From positions 1-18,553 of the forward strand of contig NZAF01000071.1 of the NCBI GenBank assembly GCA_002686115.1: DNA of 18,553 bases, in the 5' to 3' direction. The DNA is from Halobacteriovorax sp. (GTDB lineage Bacteria > Bdellovibrionota > Bacteriovoracia > Bacteriovoracales > Bacteriovoracaceae). Numbering within the stretch: the first letter of the stretch is position 1; each line of letters begins with the position of its first letter. The position numbers and the translations under genes are program-made. Below the pieces are notes generated by a model that saw only the letters and a program-made list of their open reading frames with translations, had not been told where the DNA came from and did not search any database. This document shows positions 13,020 through 18,553 of the stretch, piece by piece.

Positions 13020-13439
13020 TTAGTTTTTTGGAGCTTCTTTAGCGTCTACTTTCTTCGCTTCAACTGGAACTGGAGCAGCAGGCTTATCACCAACTTTTTC
13101 AGCTTGAGGTGCATCTTTTGGAGCGTCAGCTGTATTTTCAGTCGTTGCACCAGCAGGGTTACTACTTAGAGGTGCTGCCATTGGTGTTTCACTATCAAGA
13201 ATTGACTTTGTTTCTTTACCTGATTGCATTTTTGCTAGAATAATACAATTTGCTAAAAAGATAACAGTAAGAACTGTCGTGATTTTACTTAAGATATTGC
13301 CTTGTTGAGCACCTGTGAAAACAGAGTCACTAGCAGAGCTCATAAGACCAGCTTCAGCACCTTTTCCAAATTGAAGAAGAACTGAAATGATCAGAAGAAC
13401 CGAGATGATTGCATGAAATACCATTAAACTTGAGGTCAT
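13020..13439 (-). CDS. secG: Preprotein translocase subunit SecG
   Basis: 139 residues. Two membrane helices (about 5-23 and 52-70) flank the cytoplasmic loop LLQFGKGAEAGLMSSASDSVFTG (21-43), whose Q-x-G-K-G and F-x-G elements mark SecG. SecG joins SecYE in the inner membrane and assists SecA-driven export. The C-terminal 70 residues form an Ala/Pro/Lys-rich tail, longer than in E. coli (110 residues in total) but of a type common in other phyla. The start is ATG, with AAGGA eight bases upstream. It has its own promoter (13480-13508) and terminator. Its position downstream of tpiA, pgk and gap matches the common bacterial tpiA-secG neighbourhood, although two envelope genes intervene here. 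Confidence 0.93.
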   Translation of the reverse strand: MTSSLMVFHAIISVLLIISVLLQFGKGAEAGLMSSASDSVFTGAQQGNILSKITTVLTVIFLANCIILAKMQSGKETKSILDSETPMAAPLSSNPAGATTENTADAPKDAPQAEKVGDKPAAPVPVEAKKVDAKEAPKN

Positions 13440-13479
13440 TATTAAATCCTTTTAAGGGCAATATAATTATAAACACCAA

Positions 13480-13508
13480 TTTATAGCAAGTTGCAATTGA
13501 AATGTAAA
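13480..13508 (-). promoter_or_regulatory. Promoter of secG
   Basis: On the minus strand TTTACA (complement of 13503-13508) and TATAAA (complement of 13480-13485) are separated by exactly 17 bp. Transcription would start near 13473, leaving a leader of about 33 bases. Confidence 0.6.
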
Positions 13509-13557
13509 AGGTGATTAGATATAAAATATTTGAGAATGCGCTAAGGTGTTGAATTTA

Positions 13558-14583
13558 TTAAAAGGTGTAGCCCACACCAATATTAATAAACGATGACCTG
13601 AGCTTTAGAACTTTTCCAAATTCAAGGTTTAAGAAGTAGCTATTTATATTCCATACCATATGGGCGAGAAGACCTGTTGTGATAATCGTTCCTTGGCTGA
13701 TCGTAAAGCCATCTGGCTCAGTGAAGTCTCCAATTCGTAGAAGAAGAGGGGCGCTGACTCCAATTGAGACATTGTCGCTCGTTTTCCAGAGATAGCCACT
13801 CGTAAAAGAAAAAAGAGTTTCACCAACATTATTTTGAAAATAGTCAAAGTCTCCGCTGTCTTCACCAACTGTCGCGGCACCGAAGCCAACACTTAATTGA
13901 AAGCGGTATTCACCGTGAGCATTTCCATATGTCATACCGGCCGTTAAGAGTGTTCCTTGGGCCGTTGAGTTAATATCTTGCTCGAATCCACTTGCGTCAT
14001 CAGTGAGGATGATTTCATCTTGCCAGCTGGCATAAGAGGCGAGCATAAAGTATTTTTTATAAAAGATAGCGTCTTTTTTTCTTTGTTCTTCATCTCTAAA
14101 TCTTTTAAGGATAATTTCGGCTTTGTCTGACTTGTAATCTTGTTCGACGAGAAGTTCAGCAAATTTAATGACTGCCTTTTTATTTCTGGCAGATTTATTC
14201 TTTAAGTACATATCATAGCGAGATGAGAGCATCATATAATAGACTTTCAAAAGTCCTTTTGGCAGTTCATCAAGATCATCTAAATCTATTTTTCCAGCGA
14301 GTGCTTTTTTTACTTCTCTATTTTCTTTGCGGTACTTTCTAGAGATCATGAAATTTCTAATCATATTAGCATTTTTCATTTCTCCAAGTTGCTCGAAGTT
14401 TTTAGACATGAGAATTAAAGAATCATCAGTATAAAACTTTATATTTCCTTTAGAGATCTTTTTAATGATCTTTATTGATTTTCGATATTGTCTTTTCTTG
14501 TAAGCGTTTGCAGCATCTCTGAGAGTTAGGGCGTTTGCAATAGGAATAAAAAGAATAAGGAGGAGCAGTGATCTTATAACCAT
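13558..14583 (-). CDS. Exported protein with helical repeats and a C-terminal beta-barrel, outer-membrane type
   Basis: 341 residues. Residues 1-18 (MVIRSLLLLILFIPIANA) are a signal peptide. Residues 20-185 are Lys-rich helices of TPR-like character (AANAYKKRQYRKSIKIIKKI). Residues 190-341 read as alternating beta-strands (TLLTAGMTYGNAHGEYRFQL, FINIGVGYTF) and end in phenylalanine, as outer-membrane barrels do. I chose ATG 14583 because it starts a clean signal peptide; an upstream in-frame start at 14610 would put nine unrelated residues before it. The start overlaps the preceding gene's stop by 10 bp, implying translational coupling to the haem-motif barrel. The two proteins probably act as a pair; function is unknown. 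Confidence 0.65.
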   Translation of the reverse strand: MVIRSLLLLILFIPIANALTLRDAANAYKKRQYRKSIKIIKKISKGNIKFYTDDSLILMSKNFEQLGEMKNANMIRNFMISRKYRKENREVKKALAGKIDLDDLDELPKGLLKVYYMMLSSRYDMYLKNKSARNKKAVIKFAELLVEQDYKSDKAEIILKRFRDEEQRKKDAIFYKKYFMLASYASWQDEIILTDDASGFEQDINSTAQGTLLTAGMTYGNAHGEYRFQLSVGFGAATVGEDSGDFDYFQNNVGETLFSFTSGYLWKTSDNVSIGVSAPLLLRIGDFTEPDGFTISQGTIITTGLLAHMVWNINSYFLNLEFGKVLKLRSSFINIGVGYTF

Positions 14584-15728
14584 ATATGAACCTGCCCAGC
14601 AAAACTCCATGTATCGTTAGAATAGTTTTGCTCACTTAGTGATCTTAAATTATAAATATCAAATCTTGCCTCAATACCTTGAAAAGGGAAGTATTGTATT
14701 CCTGGACCAAGCTTTAGAGTCTTATCAGTGTCTTCAATATTATCTTTAAACTGCTCAAAAGTAACAAGAGCAAAGAGACCTCTTTTGATTAAGATGTGAT
14801 TTTGTAAAAAGAAATACTCACTTGTTGTTGCTTCAGAGCCTTCAAACTCTTTTGTGACTCTACCAAACTCAACCATGATACTTGAGCCTTTAAGAATTCC
14901 TGCACGCCAATGAAGGGCCCACATGCTTTGAGATGAAAAAGTATTAGATTGAGAAAGAAAAGATGCACCAACTCTATTTAGATTATTTAAAGAGTATTCA
15001 AACTGAGTTGTAAAACCCGATGGGCGAACGTTTTCGTCCTGTTGAAGATTTCCAAGAAAGTATTGAAGACCAAAATCAAAACTTTTGTTTGTATAGTGGT
15101 AAAGAGCAGCGTGTGCTCCATCATTCATGGTGAGATTAGTAACAGTTCTACTAAATGAGTTGTGGTCAGGAATTCTAATTCCAAAAACCTTGTCCATCAT
15201 TCCAAAGTATAGACCATGGTTCTTTGATGGTCTCCATCCAATATAATGTTCTCGTGAACGGTATGTAGATGGCTCTTCTCCAGTTACTGGATTACTCGGC
15301 TCTGGAGCGTATCCAATAGAGGCCACAACAATGAGTGAGTCATTCTTTGTTGGCCTAAAAGTAAAACCAACATTGGCCATCATATTGATCCATTCTGCTT
15401 GAGAAGTTTCACTTCCTATATCTGTCTTGTAATAAAGTCCTCTATAATTTGCATGAGGTTTGAAATAATCACCTTTGTATTTACCATACAGAAAGCTAGA
15501 CATCTCAGCTCGATCTTCATCAGATAAAGAGTCTTTTAGAATTTCTTTACTGCTAACGAGTGTTGCTCCTAGAGCTCGACCATAATCGTTAAGAGGTCCA
15601 TTTCCATAAGGGTTGTAGTGACATGTAATACATTGCTGATAACTGTAGCCGATGAAATTAGCATAACCAAAAGCTGCAAAGCTTAGGGTGCTAAGTATAA
15701 GAATCTTTAAATAATTGAAATTAATCAC
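14574..15728 (-). CDS. Outer-membrane-type beta-barrel with one N-terminal CxxCH haem motif
   Basis: 384 residues. Residues 1-23 form a signal peptide (cut near GYA/N). Right after it, CITCH (33-37) in QQCITCHYNPYGNGPLNDYG is a c-type haem attachment motif, in the CxxCHxNPxGxGxxNxYG context seen in some deltaproteobacterial-type exported proteins. Residues 90-384 consist of aromatic, alternating beta-strands ending VHIWL, consistent with a porin-like barrel. Only one haem motif is visible, so it is not a multihaem conduit. A periplasmic haem plug attached to a barrel is the inferred architecture, with a role in electron transfer or haem handling as a guess. The start is GTG 15728 without a Shine-Dalgarno; a promoter at 15735-15764 would start the transcript at that codon. 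Confidence 0.65.
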   Translation of the reverse strand: MINFNYLKILILSTLSFAAFGYANFIGYSYQQCITCHYNPYGNGPLNDYGRALGATLVSSKEILKDSLSDEDRAEMSSFLYGKYKGDYFKPHANYRGLYYKTDIGSETSQAEWINMMANVGFTFRPTKNDSLIVVASIGYAPEPSNPVTGEEPSTYRSREHYIGWRPSKNHGLYFGMMDKVFGIRIPDHNSFSRTVTNLTMNDGAHAALYHYTNKSFDFGLQYFLGNLQQDENVRPSGFTTQFEYSLNNLNRVGASFLSQSNTFSSQSMWALHWRAGILKGSSIMVEFGRVTKEFEGSEATTSEYFFLQNHILIKRGLFALVTFEQFKDNIEDTDKTLKLGPGIQYFPFQGIEARFDIYNLRSLSEQNYSNDTWSFAGQVHIWL

Positions 15729-15734
15729 TATTCA

Positions 15735-15764
15735 ATTTTAATCTGCTCGTCAGTGCATCTGCAA
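15735..15764 (-). promoter_or_regulatory. Promoter candidate for the haem-motif barrel gene (leaderless)
   Basis: On the minus strand TTGCAG (complement of 15759-15764) and TAAAAT (complement of 15735-15740) are 18 bp apart. Transcription would begin at about 15728, exactly the GTG start, which would explain the missing ribosome site. Confidence 0.4.
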
Positions 15765-15799
15765 GGGGAATCTCAAAATGAAAGACACTTTAAAATGCG

Positions 15800-16537
15800 C
15801 TATGCGTTTTTGTGGAGATTAATATATGAGTCTGCTTTGAGTGATGCGCCGCCAACTAGGCCCCCATCAATGTCTTCATTTGAGAGTAGCTCTTTAATGT
15901 TTTCAGGCTTTACGCTTCCACCATAAAGGATAGGCGTTGTTTGTGAATCAAGCTTCATATTTTCTTTAATAAAGTTTCTGATGAATTTATGAGCGTCACT
16001 TGCTTGCTCTGGGCTTGCTGTTACACCAGTTCCAATGGCCCAGACTGGCTCGTAAGCGATAAGAACATTTTTAGAATTAATATCCCTAAGACCATTGCTT
16101 AATTGTTCAGATAAAACCTCTTCAACTTTTCCAGCTTCTCTCTCTTCAAGCGTTTCACCAATGCAAAAAATAACATAGAGATTATTTTCAAGGGCCTTAA
16201 GAGTTTTTTTATAAAGTAGATCATCTCCTTCACCATAAAGAGATCTTCTTTCGCTGTGACCTATAAGAGTAAAATGAACACCAATTTCTTTAAGTGATTT
16301 TGGAGAAAGTTCTCCAGTGAATGCACCAGAATCTTCATGAGCACAGTTTTGTGAACCAACTTTTAAAAAGCCTGGCTTTTTTTCTAAGCATTTAGAAATA
16401 TGAAGTGCCTGAGGAGCAATCCAAGCATGATTATTGCTATTTAGTGTTGAAATTTGATTAAGAAAAGAATCAATTTCTTCTAAGCTTTGATTCATTTTCC
16501 AATTACCAACGATATAAACGTCTCTACCACCAGACAT
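15800..16537 (-). CDS. tpiA: Triose-phosphate isomerase
   Basis: 245 residues, normal length. It interconverts dihydroxyacetone phosphate and glyceraldehyde-3-phosphate in glycolysis, as a cytosolic dimer. All signature elements are present: GNWKMN (11-16, substrate-binding Asn and Lys14), the catalytic-histidine segment LIGHSERRS (91-99, His94), the catalytic glutamate in AYEPVWAIGTG (161-171, Glu163, leading into the mobile loop 6), GGSVKPEN (206-213) and DGGLVGGASL (224-233). The ATG start has AAGGAG six bases upstream. It begins 9 bp after the MAPEG gene ends, so it belongs to the gap-pgk-MAPEG-tpiA transcript. Confidence 0.97.
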   Translation of the reverse strand: MSGGRDVYIVGNWKMNQSLEEIDSFLNQISTLNSNNHAWIAPQALHISKCLEKKPGFLKVGSQNCAHEDSGAFTGELSPKSLKEIGVHFTLIGHSERRSLYGEGDDLLYKKTLKALENNLYVIFCIGETLEEREAGKVEEVLSEQLSNGLRDINSKNVLIAYEPVWAIGTGVTASPEQASDAHKFIRNFIKENMKLDSQTTPILYGGSVKPENIKELLSNEDIDGGLVGGASLKADSYINLHKNA

Positions 16538-16546
16538 ATTAGCTCC

Positions 16547-16966
16547 TTAAATATTTTTGTAAATGCTTATGCACGAAAAGGTTAAGTTAATTAATGCTGC
16601 AATGGCAAGAGTCGCAAATGTCATCATCATTGCAGAAATTCTAAATTTAAAATTTGGCTTATCAGCTTGTACTTTATAACAAAGACCAACAAAGTGAGTG
16701 ATTCTAGAAATAAAAAAGACCATACCTAGCCCTAGAACCACAAGCCAGCTAAGTTTAAAAGTCACTTCCATAATGTATGAAAGAATTAAATATAGAGGAG
16801 TGTAAGTCACAAAGTTTGAGTGAGCAGAAACTGCAGCTTGCATGAGTTTGTCTTCACCATTACCACTCATATATGCTGTTTGTGATCTCCTTCTTTGATC
16901 AATCGCAAATTTTGCAATCACAATACATAGGAAAGTTAAAAGAGAGGCGATAAGTGAAGTGATCAT
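16547..16966 (-). CDS. MAPEG family membrane protein
   Basis: 139 residues with about four membrane segments. The stretch AVSAHSNFVTYTPLYLILSY (46-65) matches the conserved R/A-x-x-N-x-x-E/T-x-x-P region of bacterial MAPEG (YecN-like) proteins, and the C-terminal half (ISRITHFVGLC) fits the same family. Eukaryotic members are glutathione- or eicosanoid-linked enzymes; bacterial substrates are mostly unknown. Here the usual Glu in that motif is Thr (NFVTYTPL), which may weaken or alter activity. The ATG start has an AGGT site. It sits between pgk (15 bp) and tpiA (9 bp), an unusual insertion in a glycolysis operon; the functional link is unknown. Confidence 0.75.
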   Translation of the reverse strand: MITSLIASLLTFLCIVIAKFAIDQRRRSQTAYMSGNGEDKLMQAAVSAHSNFVTYTPLYLILSYIMEVTFKLSWLVVLGLGMVFFISRITHFVGLCYKVQADKPNFKFRISAMMMTFATLAIAALINLTFSCISIYKNI

Positions 16967-16981
16967 GACTTTTACCTATAC

Positions 16982-18172
16982 TTAGTTAATTCCAAACTTT
17001 AATGCTTGAATTCCAGGTAGAGAGCCATTCTCAATATACTCTAAACTAGCACCACCTCCTGTAGAGATATGTGACATTTTAGAAGCAAGTCCAGACTGAT
17101 TAACCGCACTCACAGAGTCTCCACCACCAATTAATGTAAAGGCATTTGATTCAGCTAGCGCCTTTGCAATAGAGAAGCTTCCTTCTGCGAAATCTTTATT
17201 CTCAAAAAGTCCCATTGGTCCATTCCAAAGAACTGTTTTTGCTTCTTTGATTTTTGCTTCATATAGTTCTCTTGTTCTTGGACCAATATCAAGGCCCATG
17301 AAGTCCTCAGGGATTTCCTCTTGGTTTACTGGTTCTGGCATTCCGCCAAAGTCTTTAGAAGTTATATGGTCAACTGGCAGCATGATCTTATGAGAAGTTT
17401 TATCGTTTAAAATTCTTTTTGCAAGACTTACGTCTTCATCAGTGCAAAGAGATTTCCCTACGTTTAAACCTTTTGCCTTTAAAAAAGGGTAGGCCATTGC
17501 TCCACCAATTAAAAGAGAGTCAACAGATCTAAGTAGTTTCTCGATTATCTTAATCTTATCACTTACTTTTGCTCCACCAACAATGGCAACAAATGGTTTT
17601 TGAGCATTCCCAACAACTTTTTCAAGAGCTTGAAGTTCATTTTTTATAAGGAAGCCTGCGTATGCCTTATTCTTAAAGAACTCATTAATTCCATAAGTCG
17701 AAGCATGTTTTCTATGAGCAGCACCGAAAGCATCATTTACATATATGTCAGCATAGTTTGCTAATGTTTTAGCAAAGTCTCTATCGTTGCTAGTCTCTTC
17801 TGCATGAAACCTTAAGTTTTCAAGTAAGATCACTTTTGATTCATTTAACCCTAGAAGTGTTTTAATTCCTCTATCTGTACATGATTCACTTAAAATAACA
17901 TCTTCACCAAGCTTTGAAGCAAGATAAGTTGCAACAGGCTCTAGAGTGAAATCCATATTCCTTTCACCTTGAGGTCTTCCAAGGTGTGACATAAGAATTA
18001 GTTTTTTTGCTCCATTAGATAAAATGTAATTAATAGTTTCTAATGCATTATCTATTCTTGTCGTATCAGTGATTTCTGATCTGTCTTCTTTATTAAGAGG
18101 AACATTAAAATCAAATCTAGCAATGACAACTTTACCTGAAAGATCAGCTTGGTCGATATAGTTTAAGGCCAT
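16982..18172 (-). CDS. pgk: Phosphoglycerate kinase
   Basis: 396 residues, normal length. It makes ATP by transferring the phosphate of 1,3-bisphosphoglycerate to ADP in glycolysis. N-domain substrate-binding signatures are RFDFNVPL (19-26), SHLGRP (62-67) and LLENLRFHAEE (116-126). The phosphate and nucleotide sites are VGGAKVSDKI (198-207), NGPMGLFE (317-324) and GGGDSV (349-354), with the C-terminal TGGGASLE (371-378). The ATG start has GGAGAG six bases upstream and lies 21 bp after the gap stop codon. Nothing is missing. Confidence 0.98.
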   Translation of the reverse strand: MALNYIDQADLSGKVVIARFDFNVPLNKEDRSEITDTTRIDNALETINYILSNGAKKLILMSHLGRPQGERNMDFTLEPVATYLASKLGEDVILSESCTDRGIKTLLGLNESKVILLENLRFHAEETSNDRDFAKTLANYADIYVNDAFGAAHRKHASTYGINEFFKNKAYAGFLIKNELQALEKVVGNAQKPFVAIVGGAKVSDKIKIIEKLLRSVDSLLIGGAMAYPFLKAKGLNVGKSLCTDEDVSLAKRILNDKTSHKIMLPVDHITSKDFGGMPEPVNQEEIPEDFMGLDIGPRTRELYEAKIKEAKTVLWNGPMGLFENKDFAEGSFSIAKALAESNAFTLIGGGDSVSAVNQSGLASKMSHISTGGGASLEYIENGSLPGIQALKFGIN

Positions 18173-18193
18173 GAGGCTCTCCGTTTTAAAAAA

Positions 18194-18553
18194 TTATTTT
18201 TCTAATTTTGATCCAATAAATGATGCTAGATCAATTACTCTATTTGAAAAACCAGCTTCATTATCATACCAAGAGACAACTTTAACGTTTGTTCCATCAA
18301 TCACATTTGTTAATTTTAAATCAGCACAAGATGATTCTCTCATTCCCATGAAGTCTACAGATACAAGTTGGTCTTCTTCAACAGAAAGTATACCTTTAAG
18401 ACCTGTTTCTGAGGCTTCTGTTAGTGCAGTATTGATTTCATCAACTGTCGCTGGTGTTTTTAAAATGACATTTAAATCAACAAGTGAAACGTTTGGAGTA
18501 GGAACTCTTACTGCAAAACCGTCTAGCTTTCCGGAAAGCTCAGGGATGACAAG
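18194..18553 (-). CDS. gap: Glyceraldehyde-3-phosphate dehydrogenase, C-terminal part only
   Basis: The last 119 codons are present; the gene runs off the right edge. The segment reads VIPELSGKLDGFAVRVPTPN near the edge, a strongly conserved GAPDH catalytic-domain stretch, and later SVDFMGMRESSCADLK and VVSWYDNEAGFSNRV, the terminal family signature including the NAD-binding Asn-Glu. It oxidises glyceraldehyde-3-phosphate to 1,3-bisphosphoglycerate. The active-site cysteine lies upstream of the window. It is the first visible gene of the gap-pgk-MAPEG-tpiA run, whose promoter lies outside the window. Confidence 0.96.
   Translation of the reverse strand, partial: LVIPELSGKLDGFAVRVPTPNVSLVDLNVILKTPATVDEINTALTEASETGLKGILSVEEDQLVSVDFMGMRESSCADLKLTNVIDGTNVKVVSWYDNEAGFSNRVIDLASFIGSKLEK

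Noticed and set aside
1..18553. tRNA or rRNA genes
   Set aside because: No cloverleaf with a TTCGA-type T-loop and no rRNA-like stretch was noticed while reading either strand.

Overview
The window is AT-rich (roughly a third G+C by eye) and gene-dense, and most genes lie on the minus strand. It probably comes from the predatory Bdellovibrionota, with a Bacteriovoracales/Halobacteriovorax-like organism as my best guess. That is inferred from base composition, many GTG/TTG starts, lysine- and asparagine-rich proteins, a Lys/Ala/Thr-rich histone-like protein, several outer-membrane-type barrels and lineage-specific exported proteins. No database search was possible, so the taxonomy is inference. 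Housekeeping genes (ssb, secG, tpiA, pgk, gap) place the window on a chromosome.

Layout, left to right. At 1-33 a minus-strand gene start runs off the edge; its few residues resemble the N-terminus of an IS30-type transposase. An unexplained multi-block inverted repeat lies at 111-202. A MarR-family regulator (274-756, +) follows, with a good promoter and a palindrome that looks like its own operator. It ends tail-to-tail, overlapping by 4 bp, with a rhodanese-like protein that has lost its catalytic cysteine (753-1268, -). A minus-strand run then contains, in transcription order, a glutaredoxin, an HD-domain phosphohydrolase, an exported protein and a DUF350-like membrane protein (4537 down to 1340). 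Upstream of it are a histone H1-like protein with an acidic tail (4607-5638) and a very large TadE/TadG-like envelope protein (5708-8482).

A 355-bp divergent intergenic region (8483-8837) with several hairpins separates these from a plus-strand pair: a zinc-ribbon membrane protein and ssb, whose leader carries two hairpins and whose end carries a strong terminator. The ssb end faces a coiled-coil membrane protein. Between them sits a perfect 36-bp inverted repeat (10043-10078 / 10192-10227), the clearest non-coding oddity here.

The right half is all minus strand: a coiled-coil membrane protein, an exported zincin-type metalloprotease, secG with its own promoter and terminator, a pair of outer-membrane-type proteins (one with TPR-like helices, one with a CxxCH haem motif), then tpiA, a MAPEG-family membrane protein, pgk and the 3' end of gap. 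Read in transcription order, gap-pgk-MAPEG-tpiA is a compact glycolysis operon interrupted by a membrane protein gene.

I did not find a convincing new defence or mobile system. The candidates worth checking are the 36-bp inverted repeat, the histone-like polycation/polyanion protein, the hairpin-rich region 8483-8837, the metalloprotease, and the haem-motif barrel pair.
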